Source: Rhizobium sp. CIAT894 (GTDB taxonomy: Bacteria; Pseudomonadota; Alphaproteobacteria; Rhizobiales; Rhizobiaceae). From it: a stretch of DNA of 64,000 bases. The notes under the pieces were generated by a model that worked only from the letters and a program-made list of their open reading frames with translations, searched no databases and was not told the origin of the DNA. This document shows positions 19,311 to 28,418 of this stretch, piece after piece. How positions within the stretch are numbered: position 1 is the first letter of the stretch; each line of letters begins with the position of its first letter. A program made the translations under genes and the position numbers. The DNA lies in assembly GCF_000172795.2 (NCBI RefSeq), contig NZ_CP020952.1:434001-498000 (forward strand), given 5' to 3'.

Positions 19311-20153
19311 AGGAAGGGGAAGGGAGGCGTGCCCGGCCTCGTCTTCGACGGCGACGGCCACAGCGGCAGCCGCTTCCGTCCCCCAGATTTCGATCTGCGT
19401 CAGCGCCGGAAAGGGCGAACTGTCCTCGGCTTTTACAAGCCCGTGCAGTTGCACCCATTCGATGATGCACGGCTCTATCGCAAAGCTCTGCGCGGCACCC
19501 GATTTCAGCAGCGGGAATGAGAAACTCCTGCCATTCGAGAAGGTGACGCTTGCCTTTTCCCACCAGGAATCATGCGGGAAATCCGCCCGCAGATATAAGA
19601 CGATCTCATCGATCCGGATCGGCCGGCCGAATTCCACCGTTAGCGCAGCTTGAGGATCGCGGTTGATACCCCAGCTCGTATAGGGCCAGAAGCCATGATT
19701 GTCGTTGGCCTTTTCACCGTCGATGGCATTGCGCGCGGCGAAGGCGGCCTCGCAGCGGGTCTCCACATTGGCATGCGCATGCGGAAACAGCGTGCGGTTG
19801 GCGTGATCGTCCCAAGGGTTCAGGGCGAGATTTCGCCTTTGAGCGACCTCGTCCGGCCGCGCACGTCTTGCTGAAAGCCGGTGGATATCGCCCTTGAAGG
19901 CGTTGGGCGAATAGGATTTGCGCTTGTCGCCGAAGGGTACGGCAAGCGAATAGGCGCCTTCCCTGATGTAGACCAGGGCGGGATGAACCGCGCTGTCCAG
20001 CGCGAGGAAGACATGTCCCGGCTCCGAGGTCTCGACGATGAGGCAGTCGCCCCCGCTATAGCTCAGACGATAGACCAGAAACGCCTCGTCCTGCCCTGTC
20101 GAGCTTGCCAGCACGAACCCATCGGCATCCACGATCTTCAGCGTCAATTCCAT
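19305..20153 (-). CDS. Protein of unknown function with C-terminal galactose-binding-like domain
   Basis: I do not recognise this 282-residue protein as a named family. The N-terminal half is beta-rich, with repeated short strands (TLKIVDADGFVLASS, GDCLIVETSEPGHVFLALDS). The C-terminal half (about residues 115-275) looks like a galactose-binding-like sandwich: ALNPWDDH, an ETRCEAAFAARNAIDG stretch, WPYTSWGINRDPQAALTVEF, and a final TQIEIWGTE strand, as in F5/8-type modules. There is no signal peptide, so it would be cytoplasmic. It lies 11 bp downstream of the heparinase-like lyase gene on the same strand and probably helps bind or process the same polysaccharide fragment. A lyase accessory protein or small carbohydrate enzyme are the alternatives. 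Confidence 0.75.
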   Translation of the reverse strand: MELTLKIVDADGFVLASSTGQDEAFLVYRLSYSGGDCLIVETSEPGHVFLALDSAVHPALVYIREGAYSLAVPFGDKRKSYSPNAFKGDIHRLSARRARPDEVAQRRNLALNPWDDHANRTLFPHAHANVETRCEAAFAARNAIDGEKANDNHGFWPYTSWGINRDPQAALTVEFGRPIRIDEIVLYLRADFPHDSWWEKASVTFSNGRSFSFPLLKSGAAQSFAIEPCIIEWVQLHGLVKAEDSSPFPALTQIEIWGTEAAAAVAVAVEDEAGHASLPLPL

Positions 20154-20164
20154 GCTTACCCTCC

Positions 20165-21955
20165 TCAGACGATCCGCAGTCTCAGGCGCTTGCCGGTAAG
20201 CGGCACGCGCAGACGGAAGAGTTTTTCCGGCCAGGCCGATCTCAGCCTGAGATCATCCACCTCGATCTCGTCGATCTCGATCGCGCCGGCGCCCTCGACG
20301 AAGATGCTGCCGAGATCGGAAAGTTCGATTTTCTCCGGGGTGACGGCCGGCGCGAGGCACGTCATCAGAGACAGGACGGCCGGTTTGTCTCCGTCATAAG
20401 TGTCGACGATCTCGACATGGCGGCCCCGCATCAGGGAAACGGTGCGCCGATAGCTGCGCAGTTCCGCGTCCGGGGGATAAGCGCCTGATATGTCGAGCGA
20501 TATGCGCGCACGATCATCGCCGAACTCGACCTCGACGTCGCGCGCGCCGAAAGCTTCGCCGGCGGACTGCATCACGCCTTCGAAACTCGGCAGGTTGTGG
20601 TAAGCCGATTGCATCGTCCATATTTCGTAGCGGCGCGGCGAGAAGGTCTTGGCGGTATAGGTCTCGACGCCGACATCGATCAGGAACGGGCGTCCGTTCT
20701 TGTGGAGCGTGACGCTGCCGACATCGTTGTGATTATGGCCTTCGCCATTGTTGCCGCCCTTGACCGCGAGGGAAAACTCTCCGTCGCGGGCGACGAACAG
20801 GCCGATGCCGGGATAGAAGATATCGCGCGGAGGTTCCGGACGCGGCTCGGCTGCGGGCAGCGTTCCCGCCAGCAATTCCTGCACGCGATACCAGAGGTTC
20901 CATTCCCCGGGCAGGTGCGGATTATCCGCCGTGGCCCTGTCGGCTGCGGCGAAATCCGCCAGCATCTCGGAACCAACAGCCTTTCCGAACAGATATTCCC
21001 GCGCACTGCAGGGTTCGACGACGGCGGAAGAATCCGCGAAGTTGAAATAATAACGGCCGGCCACATGCATGTTGGCGATATATTCGGCCATGTTGCGGAT
21101 CTTCGGCTGCCGCCAGATCCTGTCGAACAGGCCGGGTGCTGCGCTATCGAGAACGGTCAGCGCCCCGTGAAGGCAGAGTGCGGCATGGCGGTAATAGAGC
21201 ACGCCCTCCTCGCAGGCGCCGTCCTCGGCATAATCCTTCAGGAATGCATCGAGACTGCCGAGCGCCTTTTCGACGACGGCGCGGCGCGTCGGTTGATCTG
21301 TCTTCAGCGAGAAGGCGGTCAGCAGGACGTTCTGGCTGATCCAGGCCGTCCAATTGTTCATCCGCTCGTCGCCGCGGCCCATCCACCAGAAATGCCGGCC
21401 GAGATAGGGCGTCAGGATGCGGATTTCGATCTCGCGTTTCACACGCGCGGCAATCTCCGGGCTGATGCCGTCGAGCTCATCGCCCAGCAAGGCGACGATC
21501 GTTGCAAGCAGGGCCGCCGTTTCAGCGGCGAAGAGATCGACGACCGGCTGGGAGTTGTCAGGCAACGGCAGACGCGGGCCACCGCGTTGATAGGCATTAT
21601 GCGCCGGAAGCTGCCAGCCGCTCTCCTCCGTTATCAGGAAGATGCCGTCGACGATGCCAGGCAGGAACCGCCTGGTCCCTTCGACGAGTTCGCCCAGCAC
21701 CAGATCGTTGAGCATCCGCCGCCGCGTGAAATAAAGCTCCTCGAAGCGCCAGCGGTTGCCCGTCTCCGTATACTGCCGGTAATCGGAGGCCGTGATGAGA
21801 GGCCAGCTACGCGCAAGCGTGGTTTCGGCATCGCGAAGGACGGCATCCCGCAACGTCTGCGGCACGGCGTTCCATATGGCGCGATCCGCAGCAATCGCCC
21901 CGGGAGGGAAATCGCCCAAACTGTCCGGCAACTCTCCTGAAATCTCGCTGAACAT
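20165..21955 (-). CDS. Heparinase II/III-family polysaccharide lyase
   Basis: This 596-residue protein has an N-terminal helical toroid-like region (about residues 30-380) and a C-terminal heparinase II/III-like domain marked by GGNNGEGHNHNDVGSVTLHK and GRPFLIDVGVETYT. The histidine/asparagine cluster there is typical of the catalytic region of these lyases, which cut uronic-acid polymers by beta-elimination and leave an unsaturated uronate. No signal peptide is visible, so imported oligosaccharide is the likely substrate. GGAGGG precedes the ATG. It is divergent from the ABC/GH88 operon, whose unsaturated glucuronyl hydrolase would act on its products. The exact polymer (heparin-like, alginate-like or plant uronan) is not determined. 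Confidence 0.87.
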   Translation of the reverse strand: MFSEISGELPDSLGDFPPGAIAADRAIWNAVPQTLRDAVLRDAETTLARSWPLITASDYRQYTETGNRWRFEELYFTRRRMLNDLVLGELVEGTRRFLPGIVDGIFLITEESGWQLPAHNAYQRGGPRLPLPDNSQPVVDLFAAETAALLATIVALLGDELDGISPEIAARVKREIEIRILTPYLGRHFWWMGRGDERMNNWTAWISQNVLLTAFSLKTDQPTRRAVVEKALGSLDAFLKDYAEDGACEEGVLYYRHAALCLHGALTVLDSAAPGLFDRIWRQPKIRNMAEYIANMHVAGRYYFNFADSSAVVEPCSAREYLFGKAVGSEMLADFAAADRATADNPHLPGEWNLWYRVQELLAGTLPAAEPRPEPPRDIFYPGIGLFVARDGEFSLAVKGGNNGEGHNHNDVGSVTLHKNGRPFLIDVGVETYTAKTFSPRRYEIWTMQSAYHNLPSFEGVMQSAGEAFGARDVEVEFGDDRARISLDISGAYPPDAELRSYRRTVSLMRGRHVEIVDTYDGDKPAVLSLMTCLAPAVTPEKIELSDLGSIFVEGAGAIEIDEIEVDDLRLRSAWPEKLFRLRVPLTGKRLRLRIV

Positions 21956-22059
21956 ATCCCTCCCCGCACTCGAAAAACCTCGACGCGCAACCGGTCTCCC
22001 CGCTCACCTATCATATGTTTCTAGCGATCGCCATAAAATTTGTAGGATCTATTTATAAC

Positions 22060-22091
22060 TTGTTTGACCAATGCCGGATATGTGCTATGTC
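22060..22091 (+). promoter_or_regulatory. Candidate promoter and operator of the polysaccharide-uptake operon
   Basis: TTGACC (22064-22069) is followed after 16 bp by TATGTC (22086-22091), a plausible sigma-70 promoter for the plus-strand operon. TTGTTTGACCAA (22060-22071), with TTG/CAA ends, overlaps the -35 and resembles GntR-family operator cores. No regulator gene is adjacent in this island, so the binding protein would be unlinked. Confidence 0.3.
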
Positions 22092-22203
22092 GACGGCAGG
22101 AGGAAGAACTGGCGGCATTCGGCCGCCCGGATGTTCCGGATCGAGGATTCGGAAATCCCCGCGAGCCGTCAGCTGCAGAATGTCCGCCCAGGAGGAAACA
22201 TCG

Positions 22204-23160
22204 GTGTCCATATCGAATTCGGCCATCGCAACGGATGGCGTTCCGACAACGCCCCGCCGGAAGGTCGCCGTCCTGTCCAGGCGCCAGCGCAAGATACGCA
22301 ATGCGCTCGTTGCCTATTCCTTCATCGCGCCGAATTTCCTCGGTTTCGCCGTCTTCACGCTCGGCCCGATCCTCTTCGCCTTCGCGCTCGCCTTCATGCA
22401 TTGGGACGGCTCGAATGCGATCACATTCGCTGGCCTCGACAATTTCTGGCGGCTCTTCGAGGACAAGGCCTTCATCGCCGCCTTCTGGAATACAGTCATC
22501 TATACGGTCGCCTCGGTTCCGGCGACGCTGCTCTGCGCGCTCGGTCTCGCCGTCCTCCTCAACCAGAAAATCGCCGGGCGGAATTTCTTCCGCACAGCAA
22601 TGTTTTTCCCCTATGTCGCCTCGCTGGTCGCCGTCGCCGTCGTCTGGAACATGATCTTCAATCCCGAGATGGGACCGGTGAACATGATCCTCTACACGCT
22701 CGGCCTCGATCCGCAGAACATGCCCGGATGGGCAGCCGATCGCCATTGGGCGATGGTCACCGTGATCCTCTTCGGCATCTGGAAGAACATGGGCTATTAC
22801 ATGGTCATCTATCTGGCCGGGCTGCAGGGCATCAATGCCGAGCTTTATGAGGCCGCCGATCTCGACGGCGCCAATTCCTGGCAGAAATTCATCCACGTCA
22901 CCGTACCGCAGCTCGGGCCGACGACCTTCTTCGTCACCGTCATGCTGACGATCCAGTCCTTCAAGGTGTTCGATCAGATCTTCATGATCACCCAGGGCGG
23001 CCCCGGCACTTCGACGCTCGTCCTCGTCTATCACATCTACAACGAGGCCTTCATCTCCTGGGATCTCGGCTATTCCAGCATGGTGTCGCTGGTGCTGTTT
23101 TTCCTCGTGCTCGCCGTCACGGTCTTCCAGTTCCGGCGCCAGCGGGAGGACGAGGCATGA
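22204..23160 (+). CDS. ABC sugar transporter permease 1 (MalF/UgpA type)
   Basis: This 318-residue permease has six predicted helices and the EAA loop LYEAADLDGANSWQKFIHVTVP. I chose the GTG at 22204 because AGGAGG lies eight bases upstream; an ATG at 22180 lacks a ribosome site. It is the first gene of a seven-gene plus-strand operon (permease, permease, GH88, ATPase, YesL-like, binding protein, DUF2264). Its stop codon overlaps the second permease start by 4 bp. It imports a uronic-acid-containing oligosaccharide, inferred from the GH88 and heparinase-like neighbours. Confidence 0.92.
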   Translation: MSISNSAIATDGVPTTPRRKVAVLSRRQRKIRNALVAYSFIAPNFLGFAVFTLGPILFAFALAFMHWDGSNAITFAGLDNFWRLFEDKAFIAAFWNTVIYTVASVPATLLCALGLAVLLNQKIAGRNFFRTAMFFPYVASLVAVAVVWNMIFNPEMGPVNMILYTLGLDPQNMPGWAADRHWAMVTVILFGIWKNMGYYMVIYLAGLQGINAELYEAADLDGANSWQKFIHVTVPQLGPTTFFVTVMLTIQSFKVFDQIFMITQGGPGTSTLVLVYHIYNEAFISWDLGYSSMVSLVLFFLVLAVTVFQFRRQREDEA

Positions 23161-23993
23161 GGATCGCCGGACGCAAGATCACCCTCAAGACGGTCCTTCT
23201 CTATGTAATCGTCATCACGGTGACGCTGGTCATGCTGATGCCCTTCGCCTGGATGCTCTCGGCCTCCCTGAAGCTTAGCCGCGACGTCTTCGCCTTCCCG
23301 ATCGAGTGGATACCGTCTGAGCCGCAATGGCAGAACTATGTGGATATCTGGACGAAGATCCCGCTCGCCCTTTTCATCTACAACACCTCGAAGCTGACGA
23401 TCATCGTCACGCTGCTGCAGCTCCTGACATCGAGCTTTGCCGCCTACGCCTTCGCCAAGCTGAATTTCCCCTACAAGAACACGCTGTTCCTCGGCTATAT
23501 CGCCACCATCGCCATGCCCTGGCAGGTCTATATGGTGCCGCAATTCCTGCTGATGCGCGAGTTCGGCCTCAACAACACGCATCTGGCGCTGATCTGCCTG
23601 CAGGCTTTCACCGCCTTCGGCGTCTTCCTGATGCGCCAGTTCTATATGTCGATCCCGACCGAGCTCTGCGAGGCGGCCCGCATCGACGGCATGAACGAGT
23701 ACCAGATCTGGGCGCGCATCATACTGCCGCTCTCCAAGCCCGCGCTCTCGACGCTGACGATCTTCACTTTCGTCACCACCTGGAACGATTTCCTCGGGCC
23801 GATGATCTATCTCACCAAGACCGAACTGAAGACCGTCCAGATTGGTTTGCGCATGTTCATCTCGCAATATTCGGCCGAATACGGGCTGATCATGGCCGCC
23901 TCCGTCGTCGCCCTCATTCCAGTTCTCGTCGTCTTCCTCTCTCTCCAGCGCTTCTTCGTCGAAGGCATCGCCTCGACGGGACTGAAGGGTTAA
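23157..23993 (+). CDS. ABC sugar transporter permease 2 (MalG/UgpE type)
   Basis: This 278-residue inner-membrane permease has six helices, the EAA loop LCEAARIDGMNEYQIWARIILPL, and a characteristic C-terminal LQRFFVEGIASTGLKG as in MalG-type proteins. Its ATG overlaps the stop of the first permease (ATGA). Together the two form the membrane channel of a CUT1 transporter whose ATPase and binding protein are encoded downstream in the same operon. The hydrolase gene 3 bp downstream shows that import and hydrolysis are tightly coupled. Confidence 0.93.
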   Translation: MRIAGRKITLKTVLLYVIVITVTLVMLMPFAWMLSASLKLSRDVFAFPIEWIPSEPQWQNYVDIWTKIPLALFIYNTSKLTIIVTLLQLLTSSFAAYAFAKLNFPYKNTLFLGYIATIAMPWQVYMVPQFLLMREFGLNNTHLALICLQAFTAFGVFLMRQFYMSIPTELCEAARIDGMNEYQIWARIILPLSKPALSTLTIFTFVTTWNDFLGPMIYLTKTELKTVQIGLRMFISQYSAEYGLIMAASVVALIPVLVVFLSLQRFFVEGIASTGLKG

Positions 23994-23996
23994 GCC

Positions 23997-25169
23997 ATGA
24001 ACGCCGTTTCAACAGTTGCCCCGCAGCCGATCACCGATGAGGAAGTGAAGGCCGCGCTCGATATCGCCGTCGAGCAGGTCAGGCGCAATCTTCCCGAATT
24101 CACTCACGCTGCGCAGAACCATTCAAGTGTGGGCAACTTTTATGCCGCCGTGGCAAACGACCAATGGACCGCCGGCTTCTGGCCCGGCGAACTGTGGCTC
24201 GCCTTCGAGCACAGCGGTGACGCGGCTTTCCGGGATGCAGCACAGATCCAGGTCCAATCCTTCCTGCATCGGATCGTCAACCGCATCGAGACCGATCACC
24301 ACGACATGGGCTTTCTCTATTCGCCCTCCTGCATCGCAGCCTGGAAGCTCGTCGGAGACGAAGACGGCCGCAAGGCGGCGATCCTCGCTGCCGACCAGCT
24401 GATCGAGCGCTTTCAGCCGATCGGCCAGTTCATCCAGGCCTGGGGCCACAAGGGCAAGGCGGAGGAATACCGCTACATCATCGACTGCCTGTTGAACCTG
24501 CCGCTCCTCTATTGGGCAAGCCGCGAGACCGGCGATCCGAAATATCGCGAGATCGCACTCATTCATGCCCGCACCACGCTCGCCCATTCGGTGCGGCCCG
24601 ACGATTCCACCTATCACACCTTCTACATGGACCCGGTCACCGGCGCGCCGGTGCGCGGCGCCACCAAACAGGGCTACCGGGACGACAGCGCCTGGGCGCG
24701 CGGGCAGGCCTGGGGCATCGCGGGCATGGCGATCTCCTACCGCTATGAGCGGATCAGTGAATATCGACAAACCTTCGACCGGCTGCTCGCCTTCTATCTC
24801 AACCGGCTGCCGGCCGACATGGTGCCCTATTGGGATCTCGTCTTTTCCGATGGCGACGGCGAGCCGCGCGACAGCTCTTCGGCCTCGATCACCGCCTGCG
24901 GCCTGCTTGAGATGGCCGATCTCGTCGACGCCGACACCGCCGAGCGCTACCGCATGCTGGCGCGGCGCATGGTGAAGAGCCTTGCCGATCACTATGCGGT
25001 CAAGGATGCCACCGTCTCCAACGGCCTGGTGCTGCATGCCACCTATTCGAAAAAGTCGCCCTTCAACACCTGCCGCGGCGAGGGCGTCGATGAATGCGTC
25101 TCCTGGGGAGATTATTATTACATGGAAGCTTTGACGCGCCTTTCGCGCCGCTGGTCTTCCTATTGGTGA
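23997..25169 (+). CDS. Unsaturated glucuronyl hydrolase, GH88
   Basis: This 390-residue cytoplasmic (alpha/alpha)6-barrel enzyme matches GH88: NDQWTAGFWPGELWLAFEH near residue 55, HHDMGFLYSPS containing a candidate catalytic aspartate, GYRDDSAWARGQAWGIAG with the second, and a SWGDYYYMEALTRL end. It removes the terminal unsaturated uronate left by polysaccharide lyases, using vinyl-ether hydration. There is no signal peptide, which suits imported lyase products. It lies between the permease genes and the ATPase gene, so transport and processing are co-expressed, and it is the logical partner of the heparinase-like lyase at 20165. GH105 is a related alternative, but the DDSAWARGQAWG motif favours GH88. 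Confidence 0.92.
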   Translation: MNAVSTVAPQPITDEEVKAALDIAVEQVRRNLPEFTHAAQNHSSVGNFYAAVANDQWTAGFWPGELWLAFEHSGDAAFRDAAQIQVQSFLHRIVNRIETDHHDMGFLYSPSCIAAWKLVGDEDGRKAAILAADQLIERFQPIGQFIQAWGHKGKAEEYRYIIDCLLNLPLLYWASRETGDPKYREIALIHARTTLAHSVRPDDSTYHTFYMDPVTGAPVRGATKQGYRDDSAWARGQAWGIAGMAISYRYERISEYRQTFDRLLAFYLNRLPADMVPYWDLVFSDGDGEPRDSSSASITACGLLEMADLVDADTAERYRMLARRMVKSLADHYAVKDATVSNGLVLHATYSKKSPFNTCRGEGVDECVSWGDYYYMEALTRLSRRWSSYW

Positions 25170-25184
25170 CGTCAGGAGAATCCG

Positions 25185-26294
25185 ATGGCCAGCATTTCGC
25201 TTAAAGAGCTGAACAAATCCTACGGTGCGCTCACCGTCGTCCACGATATCGATCTCGAAATCGCCGATAAGGAATTCATCATCCTGGTCGGCCCTTCCGG
25301 CTGCGGCAAATCGACGACGCTGAGGATGATCGCCGGCCTCGAGGAAATTTCCGGCGGCGAACTCCGGATCGGCGGCGACGTGATGAATGACGTGCCCTCC
25401 AAGGACCGGGATATCGCCATGGTCTTCCAGAACTATGCGCTCTACCCGCATATGACCGTCTACAAGAACATGGCCTTCGGCCTGCAGCTCCGGAAGGTAT
25501 CGCGCGATTTCATCGACAAGCAGGTCCAGGACGCCGCGAAGATCCTCGACATCACCCATCTGCTGAACCGCAAGCCGAAGGCGCTTTCGGGCGGGCAGCG
25601 CCAGCGCGTGGCGCTCGGCCGCGCCATGGTGCGCAATCCCGCCGTCTTCCTTCTCGACGAGCCGCTTTCTAATCTCGACGCCAAACTGCGCGGTACGATG
25701 CGGAGCGAAATCACCAAGCTGCACAAGCGCCTCGACGCCACCTTCATCTATGTCACCCACGACCAGGTGGAGGCCATGACCATGGCGGACCGCATCGTCG
25801 TCATGAAGGACGGGCACATCCAGCAGGTCGACACGCCGCAGAACCTCTACGACCGCCCCGTCAACATGTTCGTCGCCGGCTTCATCGGCGCGCCGCAGAT
25901 GAACATGCTGCCCTCGACCATCCTTCGCCGGGGCGAAGGTTACGTCGCGGTTTTCGACGGACGGGAACTGCCGCTGCCTGCCAATTTCGACAGGAGCAGG
26001 ATCGCACCCTATGAGGGTCGCGACGTGGTGCTCGGCATCCGTCCGGAGAATTTCCACGAACTGCCGCCGGCCGATATTCCGGCTGAGAATCTCGCGCCAC
26101 TCAAGGCCGTGGTGGAGCTCGCAGAACCCATGGGCTCCGAAGTGCACCTGAACATGGTGGCGGACGGACGCAATCTCATCGCCCGCGTCTCGCCTCGCTT
26201 CCGGCCTGGCATCGGCGAAGAGGCGACGCTCGTCGCCGACATGAGCAATGCGCAGCTGTTCGACAAGGAAACGGAACGCTCGATCCTTTACTGA
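25185..26294 (+). CDS. ABC sugar transporter ATPase (UgpC/MsmX/MalK type)
   Basis: This 369-residue ATPase has Walker A GPSGCGKST, Q-loop MVFQNYALYPHMTV, signature LSGGQRQRVALGRAM, Walker B VFLLDEPLSNLDA and H-loop YVTHDQVEAMTMAD. The C-terminal ~130 residues form an OB-fold TOBE regulatory domain (DVVLGIRPENFHEL). It powers the CUT1 transporter of this operon. Such ATPases are often shared by several transporters, and the GH29 operon at 5390-9888 has no ATPase of its own, so it is a candidate for dual use. AGGAG precedes the ATG; the gene lies 15 bp after GH88. Confidence 0.95.
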   Translation: MASISLKELNKSYGALTVVHDIDLEIADKEFIILVGPSGCGKSTTLRMIAGLEEISGGELRIGGDVMNDVPSKDRDIAMVFQNYALYPHMTVYKNMAFGLQLRKVSRDFIDKQVQDAAKILDITHLLNRKPKALSGGQRQRVALGRAMVRNPAVFLLDEPLSNLDAKLRGTMRSEITKLHKRLDATFIYVTHDQVEAMTMADRIVVMKDGHIQQVDTPQNLYDRPVNMFVAGFIGAPQMNMLPSTILRRGEGYVAVFDGRELPLPANFDRSRIAPYEGRDVVLGIRPENFHELPPADIPAENLAPLKAVVELAEPMGSEVHLNMVADGRNLIARVSPRFRPGIGEEATLVADMSNAQLFDKETERSILY

Positions 26295-26314
26295 GGCGCC
26301 TGCAGGAGACAGCC

Positions 26315-27037
26315 ATGCAGTGGTTGCGGGATATGTGGACGAAGGAGGGACCGGGCATTCCGAAGGATGCGCCTGCAAAGACAGGCCTTGCACTCTTCGC
26401 CGACATCCTCGCCCGCGAATGGTGGGAGATGGTCAAGCTGAACATCCTGTTCCTGCTGGCCTCGCTCCTCGTGGTGACGCTGCCGGCAGCCCTCGTCGCC
26501 ATGGCCCGCGTCTCGGTCGCCTTGGTCGAAGACCGCAACACCTATCTGCTCAGGGACTTCACGGAAGCATTCCGGCGATACTTCCTGCGCGCCACAGCCT
26601 GGGGCTTAGCGATGGCGGGCGGGCTTGCAATCGGCGTCCACGCGATCATTACCTATGCCGCCGGTGCGCGTGATAATCTGATTCTGACCGCACCGCTTGC
26701 GATCGCCCTCGTCGCGACTGCCTTCCTTGCCGTCGCCGCCTGCCATCTCATCGTGCTGATGGTGATGCGCGATCTGTCGGCTCTGCGGCTGCTGCGCCTC
26801 GCTGCGCTCGCCTCCCTCCTCCGTCCGCTTCCGGCGCTTGCCGCACTCGCCTTCAATGCCGCCCTGTGGCTCACGCATATCCTCTTCTATCCGGTTTCCG
26901 TGTTCATGCCGGCAACCTTCAATTTTTCACTCGGAATGTTCGCCGTCGCATTCGGCGTCCATCGGGCGGCGGTGATGGTTCTGGACTTGCCTCCACACCG
27001 TAAACCGCATGCACCAAACGCTTCACAAAACAACTGA
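26315..27037 (+). CDS. YesL-like DUF624 membrane protein
   Basis: This 240-residue protein has five or six hydrophobic helices, a short N-terminal cytoplasmic tail, and a KLNILFLLASLLVVTLPAAL first helix resembling the YesL/DUF624 family. That family is repeatedly found beside sugar ABC transporters and uronate hydrolases (for example in Bacillus rhamnogalacturonan loci), but its molecular role is unknown; a transporter assembly or substrate-specific accessory factor is a common guess. Here it lies between the ATPase and the binding protein, with a clear GGAGA ribosome site. It overlaps no neighbour once the binding-protein start at 27069 is used. Confidence 0.75.
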   Translation: MQWLRDMWTKEGPGIPKDAPAKTGLALFADILAREWWEMVKLNILFLLASLLVVTLPAALVAMARVSVALVEDRNTYLLRDFTEAFRRYFLRATAWGLAMAGGLAIGVHAIITYAAGARDNLILTAPLAIALVATAFLAVAACHLIVLMVMRDLSALRLLRLAALASLLRPLPALAALAFNAALWLTHILFYPVSVFMPATFNFSLGMFAVAFGVHRAAVMVLDLPPHRKPHAPNASQNN

Positions 27038-27068
27038 TCCAGAGACGATCCAGGGAAGGAGAACAGGA

Positions 27069-28343
27069 ATGTATTTGGAGAAATTCGGGAGAACGATGAA
27101 ACTCGCCGTGGCGGGCTTCACCCTGGCCGCAACGACGGCAGGTGCCGCACTTGCCGAAGACGCCGTGACGCTCAAATGGGCTTTGTGGGACTGGGACAAA
27201 ACAGCCTATTACAAGCCGCTGATCGAGGCCTATCAGGCCAAGCACCCCAACGTGAAGTTCGAGCCGATGGATCTCGGCTCGCAGGACTATCAGCAGATGA
27301 TCTCGACGCAGCTGACCGGCGGCTCCAAGGACATCGACATCGTCACCGTCAAGGACGTGCCGGGCTACACCAACCTGGTCCGCGCCGGCAACATCGCCGA
27401 TCTCAGCGGTTTCGTGAAGGACCAGAAGATCGATCCGGCGCCCTATGGCGGCCTGATCGAAGAACTGACCATCGACGGCAAGATCTATTCGATACCGTTC
27501 CGCTCCGACTTCTGGGTCGTCTATTACAACAAGGACATTTTCGATAAGGCCGGCGTGCCCTATCCCACGAATGACATGACCTGGGCGCAGTTCGACGCGA
27601 CCGCCGAGAAGCTTGCCGGCGGCATGGGCACCAACAAGACCTATGGCGCGTTGCTGCACACCTGGCGCTCCACCGTCCAGCTGCCCGGCATCCTCGACGG
27701 AAAACACACGCTGGTCGATGGCGATTATGCTTTCCTGAAGCCCTGGTACGAGCGGGCACTCACCCTGCAGAAAGACGGCGCGATTCCCTCCTACGCCTTC
27801 CTGAAGACGTCGAATACTCATTATTCCGCGCTCTTCTTCAACGGCACGATCGGCATGCTGCCGATGGGAACCTGGTTCGTCGGCACCCAGATCGCCAAGG
27901 TGAAGTCGGGTGAATCGAAGAGCAAGAACTGGGGCATCGTGAAGTTCCCGCATCCGGACGGCGTTGCGGCCGGCACGACGGCAGCGCAGATTTCGGGTCT
28001 CGCGGTCAACGCCAATTCCGAACACAAGGAAGCCGCCCTCGATTTCATCAAGTTCGTCACCGGTCCGGAGGGCGCAGCCGTCATCGCCTCGACTGGCACC
28101 TTCCCCGCGCTCAAGACCGCTGACGTCAGCGCCAAGATCGCGGCAACGCCCGGCTTCCCCGAGGACGCGGCCAGCAAGGAAGCACTGATACCCTCGAAGG
28201 CCTATCTGGAAATGGCGGTCAACCCGAACGCCGCCAAGATCGAAGTGGTGCTCAACCGCGCCCATGACGCGATCATGACCGACAACACCTCCATCGACGA
28301 TGGGCTGAAGGAAATGACCGAAGGCGTGAAGGCCATCAAGTAA
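27069..28343 (+). CDS. ABC sugar-binding protein (SBP family 1) of the polysaccharide-uptake operon
   Basis: This 424-residue binding protein has a signal peptide of about 29 residues ending AGAALA and family-1 features: LKWALWDWDKTAYYKPLIEA, GGSKDIDIVTVKDVPGYTNL, YSIPFRSDFWVVYYNKDIFD and AGTTAAQISGLAVNANSEHK. The ATG at 27069 is chosen because AGGAG lies seven bases upstream; a start at 27009 would overlap the YesL gene. It captures a uronate-containing oligosaccharide for the permeases encoded at 22204-23993. Unlike most CUT1 operons, it is the sixth rather than the first gene. A hairpin with T-run follows. Confidence 0.92.
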   Translation: MYLEKFGRTMKLAVAGFTLAATTAGAALAEDAVTLKWALWDWDKTAYYKPLIEAYQAKHPNVKFEPMDLGSQDYQQMISTQLTGGSKDIDIVTVKDVPGYTNLVRAGNIADLSGFVKDQKIDPAPYGGLIEELTIDGKIYSIPFRSDFWVVYYNKDIFDKAGVPYPTNDMTWAQFDATAEKLAGGMGTNKTYGALLHTWRSTVQLPGILDGKHTLVDGDYAFLKPWYERALTLQKDGAIPSYAFLKTSNTHYSALFFNGTIGMLPMGTWFVGTQIAKVKSGESKSKNWGIVKFPHPDGVAAGTTAAQISGLAVNANSEHKEAALDFIKFVTGPEGAAVIASTGTFPALKTADVSAKIAATPGFPEDAASKEALIPSKAYLEMAVNPNAAKIEVVLNRAHDAIMTDNTSIDDGLKEMTEGVKAIK

Positions 28344-28361
28344 GCCTCACGCGATATTCAC

Positions 28362-28402
28362 GGCCGCGGGTCAGCATCCGGCCCGCGGCCGATCCCCTTT
28401 TT
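28362..28402 (+). terminator. Hairpin with T-run after the binding-protein gene
   Basis: GGCCGCGGG (28362-28370) pairs with CCCGCGGCC (28382-28390) around an 11-base loop, with TTTTT ending at 28402. It lies between the binding protein and the DUF2264 gene, so it probably stops most transcripts and leaves partial read-through. Confidence 0.7.
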
Positions 28403-28418
28403 AAGTATCGAGCTGACG

